A stretch of 64,000 nucleotides of DNA, from assembly GCF_008386575.1 (NCBI RefSeq), contig NZ_VUOA01000025.1:39378-103377 (forward strand), read 5' to 3'. The translations under genes and the position numbers were made by a program. The notes below the pieces were generated by a model. The model was not told where the DNA came from and did not search any database. It saw nothing but the letters and a program-made list of their open reading frames with translations. Below, in pieces: positions 18,227 through 26,352 of this stretch; position 1 is the stretch's first letter; every line of letters begins with the position of its first letter. This DNA comes from Salinarimonas soli. GTDB taxonomy: Bacteria; Pseudomonadota; Alphaproteobacteria; Rhizobiales; Beijerinckiaceae.

Positions 18227-18538
18227 GGAGTGGACCCGGCATCGTGGCGGCCCGTTACGGCCAAGAGGGGCGCCAGGCCCGGAACCTTCATCCGCGTCAC
18301 CTCGGGTTCGAGGCGCCGGGCGAGCGCCATCCGGGCGGGAGCGCCCGCCCGCATCATCGGACCTCTGGTGCCGGCGCTCTTTTCAGCGCGCACGGGCATC
18401 GCGCGCGGGTCCCGTCGACGGCCTGGGATCCGTGTGCGCCGCCGCCCGGGTCGGGCGATCGCGAAGTCCGCGGCGGTCTTCGAAAGATGCCGGACGGCGG
18501 AGCGCTCATCGTCGACCGATCCATCAGGGAGATCGACG
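18227..18538. promoter_or_regulatory. Divergent region DUF1275/oxdC
   Basis: This 312-bp stretch between two divergent genes has no convincing gene. It must hold both promoters. The ribosome site of oxdC (AGGGAG near 18527) is at its right end. No palindromic operator or recognisable sigma site was found. Confidence 0.4.
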
Positions 18539-19789
18539 ATGTCCGATACGCTATCGAGGCGCGGCTTGTTGGCGGCGGGCGCGGCGGGAGGTCTCGTCCT
18601 CACGCAGGCCGCCCAGGCCGCCACGTTCGGCAACCCCGACCTGCCGCCCCAGGGTGCGATCAACGCCAATCCCGGGAGCGTGACCGACCCCGGGCCGAGC
18701 AACCCGGACCTCGCGCGCAACCTCCCGTCGTTCACCGATCCGCCGGCGACCGATGTCGGCTCGATGGGGCGATTCTGGAACTCGTTCAACACCGCCCCGC
18801 GCCGGCAGCAGAACGGGGGCTGGGCGCGCCAGGTCACGAAGCACGACTTCAGCGTCTCGGACCAGATATCGGGCGTGAACATGCGCCTCTCGCGCGGCGG
18901 CATCCGCGAGCTGCACTGGCACCAGCAGGCCGAATGGGCGGTCGTCACCAACGGCGCCGTGCGCGTGACGGTGATGGACGAGGACGGCCGCGCCTCCGTG
19001 GCCGACGTGAAGGCGGGCGGGCTCTGGTACTTCCCGGCGGGCTTCCCGCACGGGCTCCAGGGCATCGGCCCCGACGGCGCCGAGTTCGTCCTCGCCTTCG
19101 ATAACGGCGAGCAGACGGAGTACAACACCCTTCTGGTGACCGATTGGGTCGCCCACACGCCGCCCGAGGTTCTCGCGAAGAACTTCGGCATGCCGGCGGA
19201 GACCTTCCGCAACATCCCGCTCCAGAACCGCTGGATCTTCCAGGGCGAGCCCCCCGGGTCGCTCGCCGCCGACCAGGCCTCGGTCCGCGGCCCCCTCGGC
19301 GATCCGCCCCGCCCCTTCATCTTCGATCTTGCCGGCAAGCGGCCCGACAAGGTCACGGCGGGCGGCCAGGTCCAGATCGCCGACAGCCGGAACTTCGAGG
19401 TCTCGACGACGATCGCGGCGGCGATGGTGACCCTGAAGCCCGGCGCCATCCGCGAGATGCACTGGCATCCCAACGCCGACGAATGGCAGTACTGGATCGC
19501 GGGCGAGGGCCGGATGACGGTGTTCGACACGGGCCCTGCGGCCCAGACGGCGGACTTCCGCGCGGGCGACATCGGCGTGGTCAAGAAGAACCTCGGCCAC
19601 TACATCGAGAACACCGGCAGCACCGACGCGGTCTTCATGGAGATCTTCCGGACGAACCGGTACGCGGAGTTCTCGCTGACCCAGTGGCTCGCCATGACCC
19701 CGCCGGCCATCGTGGCGGCGACCCTCAACCTCGACCCGGCGGTGGTCGAGCGCCTCCCGAAGGACCGCGCCGAGGTCATGCCGCGCTAG
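18539..19789 (+). CDS. oxdC: Oxalate decarboxylase, bicupin, Tat-exported
   Basis: A 416-residue bicupin converting oxalate to formate and CO2 with manganese. A Tat-like signal (SRRGLLAAGAAGG, residues 6-18) indicates export. Cupin 1 metal ligands are His126, His128, Glu132 and His171; cupin 2 ligands are His308, His310, Glu315 and His354. The active-site lid, SENST in Bacillus OxdC, reads TEYNT here, keeping the proton-donor glutamate (Glu194) and so favouring decarboxylase over oxidase activity. Glu368 matches the second-domain glutamate. Formate made in the periplasm would be a direct substrate for the formate dehydrogenase encoded 14 kb away. A 15-bp hairpin follows the gene. Confidence 0.92.
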   Translation: MSDTLSRRGLLAAGAAGGLVLTQAAQAATFGNPDLPPQGAINANPGSVTDPGPSNPDLARNLPSFTDPPATDVGSMGRFWNSFNTAPRRQQNGGWARQVTKHDFSVSDQISGVNMRLSRGGIRELHWHQQAEWAVVTNGAVRVTVMDEDGRASVADVKAGGLWYFPAGFPHGLQGIGPDGAEFVLAFDNGEQTEYNTLLVTDWVAHTPPEVLAKNFGMPAETFRNIPLQNRWIFQGEPPGSLAADQASVRGPLGDPPRPFIFDLAGKRPDKVTAGGQVQIADSRNFEVSTTIAAAMVTLKPGAIREMHWHPNADEWQYWIAGEGRMTVFDTGPAAQTADFRAGDIGVVKKNLGHYIENTGSTDAVFMEIFRTNRYAEFSLTQWLAMTPPAIVAATLNLDPAVVERLPKDRAEVMPR

Positions 19790-19817
19790 ATCCGCGGCCC
19801 AGGCTGCGACGACGAAT

Positions 19818-19855
19818 CGACGGGAGGGCGGCTCGCACGGGCCGCCCTCCCGTCG
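19818..19855 (+). terminator. Perfect 15-bp hairpin after oxdC
   Basis: Left arm 19818-19832 and right arm 19841-19855 are perfectly complementary (CGACGGGAGGGCGGC and its reverse complement) with an 8-base loop. It starts 28 bp after the oxdC stop. There is no T-run, so it is either a Rho-assisted terminator or a 3'-end stabilising hairpin. Confidence 0.65.
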
Positions 19856-20017
19856 CGCATGGGGCCCCGCCCGCGGCCAGACGCGCCGACGGCTCGGCGA
19901 TACCAAGGTGTAGGGTCGGGCCGCCGAAGGCTTATGCCCCGGACACCAGCGTTCGATATCGAGGCGGACGCATCGGGCCGATCATCTCAGGCGACCTAAC
20001 CCATGCCTGGAGGCCCC

Positions 20018-20845
20018 ATGTACCTCGAAGCTCCCCCCCACGCCGGCCGGCCCCTCCCCCTGGTCTACGGCCCGGCGCCCGACGGCGAGACCCGGTGGCG
20101 CAGCCTGCATCTCGACCTGCCGGAGGCGTCCGTCGCGCTGCGGGTCTGCCCCGGGCCGGGCGAGCGCGCGCTCATCGAGGTCGGCCCCGCGACGCTCGCG
20201 GGCGAGACGGACGCGCCGTCCAGCGACGCGATGTTCTACCCCGTCGATCTCGAGCCCGGCGTCGCGGCCGCCCTCGTGCGGGCCGCGGACGACGCCGAGA
20301 CGGCGAGCCTGGCGGGCCGCCCCGAGATCCGCCGCTTAGGACTCGCCCTGGTGGCCGCCCGCGCGAGCGGGCAGCCCGTGCAGCAGCTCTACGCCCAGTC
20401 CATGAGCCTCGCCATCGCGGCGCGGATCATGGAGCGGGCCGATCCGCGGCCGGCGCGCCGGCCCGCCTCGCCCCTGCCGAAATGGCGCCTCAACCGCGTC
20501 ATGCGCCATATCGAGGAGAACCTGGCCGAGCGTCTCAGCCTCGCCGACCTCGCCGGCACGGCGGGCCTCACCCGGATGTATTTCGCGACGCAGTTCCGCG
20601 CCAGCCTCGGCGTGAGCCCGCACACCTACGTGCTGCGCCGGCGCATCGAGCGCGCCCAGGAGATCCTGGCCGGCTCGAACGAGAGCCTCGTCCAGGTCGC
20701 CCTGAGCGTCGGCTTCCAGACGCAGGCGCACTTCACCACCGTGTTCAAGCGCTTCGTCGGGCAGACGCCCGCGCGCTGGCGCCAGGCGCAGGGCCGCGTC
20801 TTGGCGCCGCCCCGGCGGACTGCCGCCGAAGCGCGTCCCTGGTGA
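20018..20845 (+). CDS. AraC family transcriptional regulator
   Basis: A 275-residue regulator. The C-terminal 100 residues hold two helix-turn-helix motifs of the AraC/XylS type: LSLADLAGTAGLTRMYFATQFRASLG and LVQVALSVGFQTQAHFTTVFKRFVG, the latter followed by the conserved TPARWR. The N-terminal half has no clear ligand-binding domain. ATG 20018 was chosen because TGGAGG lies 6 bp upstream; an ATG at 20003 in frame lacks one. It may control the downstream catalase-like operon (87 bp away) or oxdC upstream; no target site was identified. Confidence 0.9.
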   Translation: MYLEAPPHAGRPLPLVYGPAPDGETRWRSLHLDLPEASVALRVCPGPGERALIEVGPATLAGETDAPSSDAMFYPVDLEPGVAAALVRAADDAETASLAGRPEIRRLGLALVAARASGQPVQQLYAQSMSLAIAARIMERADPRPARRPASPLPKWRLNRVMRHIEENLAERLSLADLAGTAGLTRMYFATQFRASLGVSPHTYVLRRRIERAQEILAGSNESLVQVALSVGFQTQAHFTTVFKRFVGQTPARWRQAQGRVLAPPRRTAAEARPW

Positions 20846-20932
20846 GGCCAGCGGCGCCCGCCGCGCAGCGGGCGTCCTCGGCGCGGGCCGACCCGCCCCC
20901 GCCCCTCGCGTGAACGCCCTGGAGGCGGCCCC

Positions 20933-22045
20933 ATGTCCTTGCTCGACCAGATCACCGGCGGCGCCGGGGGGCTGAGCCCCCGTGCCGTGATCCTGCGCCT
21001 CTGCGCGATCGGCGCCGTGACGGCCGCGAGCGCCAGCGGGTTCGCCTATGCGGGCGGCTGGCTGTCGCCCGGGCGCCTCACCCCGGAGCGCATGATCGAC
21101 GGCTTCCAGGAGGTGAACGGGGTTCATCCCGGCTTCCGGCGCAACCATGCCAAGGGCCTGTGCGTCGAGGGGCGGTTCGAGAGCAGCGGCGCGGCGGCAG
21201 GGCTCACCCGGGTCCGGATGCTGGCCCCCGGGGTCGTCCTGCCGATCACCGGCCGGGTGGCGCTCGCGGTGGGCACGCCCGACGCAGCGGACGCGGCCGG
21301 CACCGTACGCAGCCTCGCCCTGCGCGTCCGGCTGGCGGACGGCGAGGAATGGCGCACGGGCATGAACAGCCTCCCGGTCTTCCTGGTACGCACGCCCGAG
21401 GCCTTCTACGAGCAGATCCTCGCGGGCAAGCCCGATCCGGCGACCGGCAAGCCCGACCCCGCGCGGATGAAGGCGTTCTTCGCCGCCCATCCAGAAAGCG
21501 TACGCGCCGCGGCCCTCATCAACGCGCGCACGATCACCTCGGGCTTCGCCGACAGCACCTATGCGAGCCTCAACGCCTACCGCTTCGTCGCGGCGGACGG
21601 GACCGAGACGCCCGTGCGCTGGGCCATGGTGCCCGAGCGCGCGCCGGTCGCGCAAGGTGCGGCTGACGCGGGCCGCGCCGACCCGAACTACCTCTTCGAC
21701 GATCTGGAAGCCGAGCTGCGGCGGGCTCCCTTGCGCTGGCGCCTCGTGGTGACCCTCGGCCGCCCGGGCGACCCCACGGCGGACGCGACCTTGCCCTGGC
21801 CCTCCGACCGGAAGACGGTCGACGCCGGAACCCTCGTCCTCACCGGCACGGCCGCCGAGGGACCCGGCAATTGCCGCGACGTGAACTTCGATCCTCTCGT
21901 CCTGCCGGACGGCATCGCGCCGTCCGACGATCCCCTGCTCAGCGCCCGCTCGGCCGCCTATTCCCAGTCGTTCACGCGCCGGGCCGGGGAGCCCAAGTCG
22001 CCGAGCCCCGTCAAAGATCCCCCCGTCCAGGGAGCAGCCCTGTGA
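20933..22045 (+). CDS. Catalase-related peroxidase, membrane-anchored
   Basis: A 370-residue member of the small catalase-like peroxidase family. A hydrophobic N-terminal segment (about residues 20-42) serves as signal or anchor. The distal haem region is GVHPGFRRNHAKGLCVEGRFE with His68 as candidate catalytic His. The C-terminal RSAAYSQSFTRR supplies the proximal Tyr/Arg pattern. Full catalases are about 480 residues or longer; this short type lacks the threading arm. It overlaps the cytochrome b561 gene (GTGA at 22042-22045), which suggests electrons may come from quinol through that cytochrome. Confidence 0.85.
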   Translation: MSLLDQITGGAGGLSPRAVILRLCAIGAVTAASASGFAYAGGWLSPGRLTPERMIDGFQEVNGVHPGFRRNHAKGLCVEGRFESSGAAAGLTRVRMLAPGVVLPITGRVALAVGTPDAADAAGTVRSLALRVRLADGEEWRTGMNSLPVFLVRTPEAFYEQILAGKPDPATGKPDPARMKAFFAAHPESVRAAALINARTITSGFADSTYASLNAYRFVAADGTETPVRWAMVPERAPVAQGAADAGRADPNYLFDDLEAELRRAPLRWRLVVTLGRPGDPTADATLPWPSDRKTVDAGTLVLTGTAAEGPGNCRDVNFDPLVLPDGIAPSDDPLLSARSAAYSQSFTRRAGEPKSPSPVKDPPVQGAAL

Positions 22046-22605
22046 GCCCCCTCTTTCCCCTGCCCGCGCGGCTGCTGCACTGGCTCATGGCGGTTCTCAT
22101 CCTCGCTATGCTGGTCATCGGCGTCGCCATGGTGGGCTCGCTCGCCGATTATCACACGCTGGTCTCGGCCCACCGGCCGCTCGGCATCCTGATCCTGTGC
22201 CTCGCGCTGATCCGCCTTGCCTATCGCCGGCGCCACCCCGCGCCCCGCCTGCCGGCCGACCTGCCCGCCTGGCAGCGGGTCACGGCCCACGCCTCTCACG
22301 TCGCCCTCTACGCGCTCATGATCGGGCTGCCGCTCGTCGGCTGGGCGATGCTGTCGGCCGCGCGCTACCCGATCGTCCTGTTCGGGCCCCTCGTGCTGCC
22401 GCCGATCATGCCGGCGAGCCCGGTGCTCTACGCGGCCCTGCGCGGCCTTCACACGGTTCTGGCCTATGGGCTCGCCGCGATCGTCCTTCTCCACCTCGCG
22501 GCCGCGCTGATGCACGGCCTCGTCCGGCGGGACGGCGTGCTGGCCAGCATGACGGGCTGGCGGCAGCCCGCCCACCCTGCGCCCGACGCAGCGTTGCGGA
22601 GATGA
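22042..22605 (+). CDS. Cytochrome b561 family membrane protein
   Basis: A 187-residue four-helix di-haem b protein. Candidate haem ligands are the histidines in RLLHWLMAV (residue about 13), VSAHRPLGI, VTAHASHVALY and LHTVLAYGLA / LLHLAAALMHG. It starts at a GTG overlapping the catalase-like stop codon, with GGAG upstream. Pairing of a b561 cytochrome with a small catalase-like peroxidase is a recurring arrangement in proteobacteria and points to quinol-driven peroxide reduction or oxidant sensing in the periplasm. Confidence 0.9.
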   Translation: MSPLFPLPARLLHWLMAVLILAMLVIGVAMVGSLADYHTLVSAHRPLGILILCLALIRLAYRRRHPAPRLPADLPAWQRVTAHASHVALYALMIGLPLVGWAMLSAARYPIVLFGPLVLPPIMPASPVLYAALRGLHTVLAYGLAAIVLLHLAAALMHGLVRRDGVLASMTGWRQPAHPAPDAALRR

Positions 22606-22608
22606 TCC

Positions 22609-22953
22609 ATGCACCTATCGCCATCCCTCGTCCTCCTTGCCGCCCTCGCCGGAGCGCCGGGCGCGGCTCACGCGGCCGGGGTTCCCGTCTTCGACGGCAG
22701 CCGGGACTGCAGAGCCGCCGCCGCGCTCGACCAAGTCGACCGGCGGACCGAGGGGGACTGCGCGGCGGACGAGCGCGACGCGCGGGCCAAGCTCGTCCGC
22801 CGATGGGGCGAGTTCGCCGACGCGGACCGCCGCTTCTGCACGCAGGAGACGAGGACCGGCGGCCCGCCCTCCTATGTCGACCTCCTCGTCTGCCTCCAGA
22901 TCGCGAAGGGCAACACCGACGACCGCCGGCGCGAGAGCCGGGAGCGGCGCTAG
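22609..22953 (+). CDS. Small exported Cys-containing protein
   Basis: A 114-residue protein with a signal peptide (residues 1-22, AHA-AG). The mature part has four cysteines (SRDC, GDC, RFC and LVC) and many charged residues, with the ending RRRESRERR. The even cysteine number suggests two disulfides. It is 3 bp after the cytochrome b561 gene and is the third gene of the catalase-like operon. No family recognised. Confidence 0.7.
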   Translation: MHLSPSLVLLAALAGAPGAAHAAGVPVFDGSRDCRAAAALDQVDRRTEGDCAADERDARAKLVRRWGEFADADRRFCTQETRTGGPPSYVDLLVCLQIAKGNTDDRRRESRERR

Positions 22954-23000
22954 GCCGGCACGGGCGCGGGGGCCGGCTCCCGCATGATGGACATGATCGA

Positions 23001-23040
23001 GCCCGGATGCGCGCCACGGTCCCGTGACGCGCATCCGGGC
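23001..23040. terminator. 40-bp near-perfect palindrome between convergent genes
   Basis: Arms 23001-23013 (GCCCGGATGCGCG) and 23028-23040 are exact reverse complements; inside lies a second 5-bp pairing, CACGG/CCGTG (23015-23019, 23022-23026), with a 2-base tip. It stands between the stop of the small exported protein gene and the stop of the convergent SDR gene, so it is a likely bidirectional terminator. It might also be a dispersed extragenic palindrome. Confidence 0.65.
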
Positions 23041-23078
23041 ACTTTACGCTCCTGCTCGTTCGGCTCTTGGGCTCCCGC

Positions 23079-23831
23079 TCAGACCTGGGCCGCGCCGCCG
23101 TCGACGAAGAGCTCGATGCCCGTCACGAAGCTCGCGTCGTCGCTGGCGAGGAAGACGGCCGCCTTCGCGATCTCGTCGGGATCGCCCACGCGGCCGAGCG
23201 GCACCTGCCCGGCCAGATGATCGAGGAGGCCCTGCTGCCGGGCGGCGTCGGGGCCGGCGAGGTCGACGAGGCCCGGGGTGCGGGTCGGGCCGGGGCTCAA
23301 GGTGTTGATGCGGATGCGCCGGTCCCCGACGTCGAGGATCCAGTTGCGGGCCAGCGCGCGAACCGCCGCCTTGGAGGCCGCGTAGACGCTGAAGGCAGGC
23401 GTCCCCACCGTCGAGGTGGTGGAGCCCGTCAGGATCACGGAGGCGCCGTCTGCGAGCAGCGGCAGGGCCTTCTGGACCGTGAACAGGGTGCCCTTCACGT
23501 TGGTGCCGAAGATCTCGTCGACCTGCGCCTCGGTGATCTGCCCGAGCGGCAGCATCGAGCCGCCGCCCGCATTGGCGAACAGGACGTCGATCCGGCCCCG
23601 CTCGGCCCGGACCTGATCGAAGAGCCGGTCGAGATCGGCGAGCTTCGACGAATCGACCCGAACCGCGGTGGCGCCCGGGCCGACCGCGGCGAGCGCCGCG
23701 TCGAGCTCGGCCTGGCGCCGGCCGGTGATGTAGACGTGGGCGCCCTCCGCGGCGAAGCGCCGGGCGGTCGCGAGGCCGATGCCGCTGCTGCCGCCCGTGA
23801 TCACGGCGGTCTTGCCTTCGAGCTTGCCCAT
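23079..23831 (-). CDS. SDR family oxidoreductase
   Basis: A 250-residue classical short-chain dehydrogenase. The cofactor site is TGGSSGIG (residues 12-19) with an NADP-favouring TGRR after strand 2. NAGG follows strand 4. The catalytic set is Ser (TGSTTS), Tyr and Lys (YAASKAAV, about residues 154-161). The C-terminal DPDEIAKAAVFLASDDASFVTG motif is typical. AGGAG precedes the ATG. The substrate is unknown. Confidence 0.92.
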   Translation of the reverse strand: MGKLEGKTAVITGGSSGIGLATARRFAAEGAHVYITGRRQAELDAALAAVGPGATAVRVDSSKLADLDRLFDQVRAERGRIDVLFANAGGGSMLPLGQITEAQVDEIFGTNVKGTLFTVQKALPLLADGASVILTGSTTSTVGTPAFSVYAASKAAVRALARNWILDVGDRRIRINTLSPGPTRTPGLVDLAGPDAARQQGLLDHLAGQVPLGRVGDPDEIAKAAVFLASDDASFVTGIELFVDGGAAQV

Positions 23832-23925
23832 GGCGGGCTCCTGTCATGCGTGGGGAAACGGCGAGACCCCGGCGCCGCCGGGGGAAGGGGGCACGGCCCT
23901 CGTGCCAGGGGACCGGCGCGGGCCG

Positions 23926-24192
23926 TCAGTCGCAGCCGGCGCAGATCGAGCGGTCGATGGCGTCGTCGCGGATCTCGTCGGGTGTGCGCCGGCCGATGGT
24001 GCGCTCCAGCGCCTCGTCGGCGGCCCGCCCCGGCGGGCGCACCTGCCCGACCGAGCTGGTATAGGGCGCCGTGAGGAGGCCGGGCGCCGTGACGGCACCC
24101 CGATCCGCGCGGGTCTCCTGCGGGACCGTCTGCCCGGCGGCGAGCGCCGGCCAGGCGACGAGGACGGCGAAAGCTGCAAGGAGCTTGGGCAC
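23926..24192 (-). CDS. Small exported protein with C-terminal CxxC
   Basis: An 88-residue protein starting at GTG 24192, with AGGAGG 8 bp upstream. The signal peptide covers residues 1-19 (ALAAG). The mature peptide is hydrophilic and ends in RSICAGCD, a CxxC pair three residues from the C terminus, which could bind metal or form a disulfide. It lies just downstream of the repeat-protein gene on the same strand (62 bp gap), and the two may be co-transcribed. No family recognised. Confidence 0.65.
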   Translation of the reverse strand: MPKLLAAFAVLVAWPALAAGQTVPQETRADRGAVTAPGLLTAPYTSSVGQVRPPGRAADEALERTIGRRTPDEIRDDAIDRSICAGCD

Positions 24193-24254
24193 GGCACGGC
24201 CTCCTGTGCGGCACCGGCCGCGATGGCGGCCGGTGCGGGGTCCCGGGGTGTCGC

Positions 24255-24668
24255 TCACTGTCCCGAGGGGCTGTTCAGGCAATTGGCGGGGCCGCCCGCG
24301 CGCTGGTTGGAGCCCCGATCGTAGCAGGGGATGCCCTGCTGCACCGAAGCGCCCGGATCCGAGACCGGGATGCCGCCCGTGGGGCTGTTGAGGCAATTGG
24401 CGGGACCGCCGGCACGCTGGTTCGAGCCCCGCTCGTAGCAGGGGATCCCCTGCTGCGTGGCGACGCTCGGGTCGGCGACGGACAGGCCGCCAGTGGGGCT
24501 GTTGAGGCAGTCGGCGGGCCCGCCGGCGCGCTGGTTCGAGCCCCGCTCGAAGCAGGGGACCTGCGCCTGGGCGAATCTCTGGGCGCCCTCCGGGTGGCTC
24601 GGGGCGGATTGGGCGAGGGCGGGGGCGCTTGCGAGCAGGAGCGTCGCGAGGGTCAAGGCGAGTCGCAT
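24255..24668 (-). CDS. Exported protein with three 38-residue Cys repeats
   Basis: A 137-residue protein with a signal peptide (residues 1-20, LAQ-S). The mature part is three tandem copies of a 38-residue unit. Each copy holds the core PC(F/Y)(E/D)RGSNQRAGG followed by PA(D/N)CLNSP; the cores start at residues 38, 76 and 114, so the spacing is exact. Each unit has two cysteines 15 residues apart, six in all. Between cores are short variable linkers ending in QQGI. It does not match a family I know. The near identity of copies implies recent duplication or strong selection. ATG 24668 was chosen over upstream in-frame ATGs by the signal peptide. Confidence 0.8.
   Translation of the reverse strand: MRLALTLATLLLASAPALAQSAPSHPEGAQRFAQAQVPCFERGSNQRAGGPADCLNSPTGGLSVADPSVATQQGIPCYERGSNQRAGGPANCLNSPTGGIPVSDPGASVQQGIPCYDRGSNQRAGGPANCLNSPSGQ
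24258..24557 (-). repeat. 114-bp tandem repeat, three copies
   Basis: In-frame DNA repeat inside the exported repeat protein. The unit is 114 bp; two copies are complete and the third ends at the stop codon. Copies differ by scattered substitutions, mostly silent or conservative. Confidence 0.8.
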
Positions 24669-24926
24669 ATGGGCATCCTCCAGCTGGATCGGCCGCTCTG
24701 GGCCACACGGCGGCGAACCGTCCCGCGACCGCGATGCCCACCGAAGTGCCCACTTTCCGGCCCAGGGGCTTCCGCGATCGCGCACCGCTTTGCGCATCCG
24801 CCTGATCAGTGCCCGGGGGCAGGAGCTGCGGTTTCGGCTTCGCCCGCGGCGGGGCATCGGTCGAACGATCCCGAAACGGCGCCGGCCGCGGACGGATTAG
24901 GATCCGACCCTGTCCCGGAGCCATGC

Positions 24927-25649
24927 ATGACCGAACCCTTTCCCTCACTCGATAGGGCCCGCGTGCTCGTGATCGGCGGCAGCTCGGGGATCGGGCTTGC
25001 CGTCGCTGAAGCCGCGCGGGCCGCCGGCGCCTCGGTCGCGATCGCGTCGCGCTCGCCTCAGAAGCTGGAGCGCGCCCGGGCGCGGCTCGGCGCCGGCGTC
25101 ACGAGCCATGTCCTCGACACGGGGGACGAGGCGGCCGTGAGCGCGCTCCTGGCGGGAGAGCCCTGGGATCACGTCGTCGTCTCGGCGGCGCAGACGCCCT
25201 CGGGGCCGGTGCGCACGCTGCCCCTGGCCGATGCCTACGCCGCCATGGAGAGCAAGTTCTGGGGCGCCTACCGCGTGGCGCGGGCGGCGCGCATCCGGGA
25301 CGGGGGATCGCTCACCCTCGTCTCGGGCTATCTCAGCGAGCGCCCGTCCGCGGCGGCCGTGCTCCAGGGCGCCATCAATGCCGGCCTCGAGGCGCTCGCC
25401 CGCGGCCTCGCGCTGGAGCTCGCGCCCGTGAGGGTCAACGCGGTCTCGCCCGGGCTCATCGCCACCCCGCTCTGGGACCGCCTGCCCGAGGATCGGCGCG
25501 AGGCGATGTTCGCGGGCGCCGCCGAGCGCCTGCCGGCGCGCCGCGTCGGCACGGCGCAGGACGTCGCGAACGCCGTCCTCTACCTCCTCGCCACCCCCTT
25601 CGCCACGGGCTCCACCGTCCGCGTCGACGGCGGCGGGGCCATCGCCTGA
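24927..25649 (+). CDS. SDR-fold protein lacking the catalytic Tyr-Lys
   Basis: A 240-residue short-chain dehydrogenase-fold protein. The cofactor motif GGSSGIGLAV (residues 17-26) and ASRS after strand 2 suggest NADP(H) binding. At the place of the catalytic YxxxK, the sequence reads AAAVLQGAINAGLEALARG, so Tyr and Lys are both absent. The later VRVNAVSPGLIATPLW and ATGSTVRVDGGG segments are normal. It may be a divergent enzyme with another acid-base group, or a non-catalytic NADP-binding protein. It is 15 bp upstream of the SnoaL-like gene. Confidence 0.85.
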   Translation: MTEPFPSLDRARVLVIGGSSGIGLAVAEAARAAGASVAIASRSPQKLERARARLGAGVTSHVLDTGDEAAVSALLAGEPWDHVVVSAAQTPSGPVRTLPLADAYAAMESKFWGAYRVARAARIRDGGSLTLVSGYLSERPSAAAVLQGAINAGLEALARGLALELAPVRVNAVSPGLIATPLWDRLPEDRREAMFAGAAERLPARRVGTAQDVANAVLYLLATPFATGSTVRVDGGGAIA

Positions 25650-25664
25650 ATCCGGGAGGTTGCC

Positions 25665-26189
25665 ATGATCCGTCACGCCCTCGCGGCCGGCCTGCTGGCG
25701 CTCGCCGCCCCAGGCCCGGCCCGCGCCGTCGCGATCGCCGAGACGGTCGTCGCCACGACCCCGCCGGCGAACCGCGCCGAGGAGACCCTCGCCGCCGCCC
25801 GAGCCTTCTACGGATTCTGGGACACGGGCGACGAGGCGCTCCTGCGCCAGGCGATCGCCCCGGGCTTCGTCGACCGCACCCTGCCGCCCGGGCGCCCGCA
25901 GGGGCCCGAGGGCCCCGCCGCCGCCTCCCGCACCTTCCGGGCCGCGGTGCCGGACCTGCGGGTGCGGGTCGAGAAGATGATCGTGGCGGACAGCTACGTC
26001 ACCGTCCACATGGTGTTCACGGGCACGTTCACCGGAACCTTCGGTGGAACCAAAGGCACGGGCCAGGCGATCCGCTTCAACGCGACGGACCTCCTCAAGG
26101 TGGCGGACGGCCGGATCACCGACAACTGGCACATCGAGGACAACCTGACGCTTCTGGGCCAGATGGGCGTCGTCAAGACGGACCCGTGA
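25665..26189 (+). CDS. Exported SnoaL-like (ester cyclase) protein
   Basis: A 174-residue protein with a signal peptide (residues 1-21) and a SnoaL-like/NTF2 fold: ARAFYGFWDTGDEALLRQAI, FVDRTLPPGRPQGPEG, then VTVHMVFTGTFTG and the His in DNWHIEDNLTLLGQMG. These are the marks of the SnoaL-like polyketide cyclase/ester cyclase group, but many members are of unknown function. GGGAGG precedes the ATG. It follows the atypical SDR gene closely, hinting at a common pathway or operon. Confidence 0.82.
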   Translation: MIRHALAAGLLALAAPGPARAVAIAETVVATTPPANRAEETLAAARAFYGFWDTGDEALLRQAIAPGFVDRTLPPGRPQGPEGPAAASRTFRAAVPDLRVRVEKMIVADSYVTVHMVFTGTFTGTFGGTKGTGQAIRFNATDLLKVADGRITDNWHIEDNLTLLGQMGVVKTDP

Positions 26190-26352
26190 GAGGCTGGCCC
26201 ATGGGGCTTGCGGGGCTCGTGACGGGGCGATCGATGGCGGGAGCGGGCCGTTCAGGTGCCGCCAGCCACGACAACCGGCGCCGTCGCAGGAGATCGTGGG
26301 CTCAAGAACGGCCGCGATTCGACTTGATCGGGCACATTTCGAGGAGAGCGGC

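Noticed and set aside
24593-25649. Long reading frame starting at 24594 in frame with the SDR gene at 24927
   Set aside because: The first 111 codons overlap the start of the repeat-protein gene and its upstream region and show no similarity to the SDR family; ATG 24927 is the natural start.
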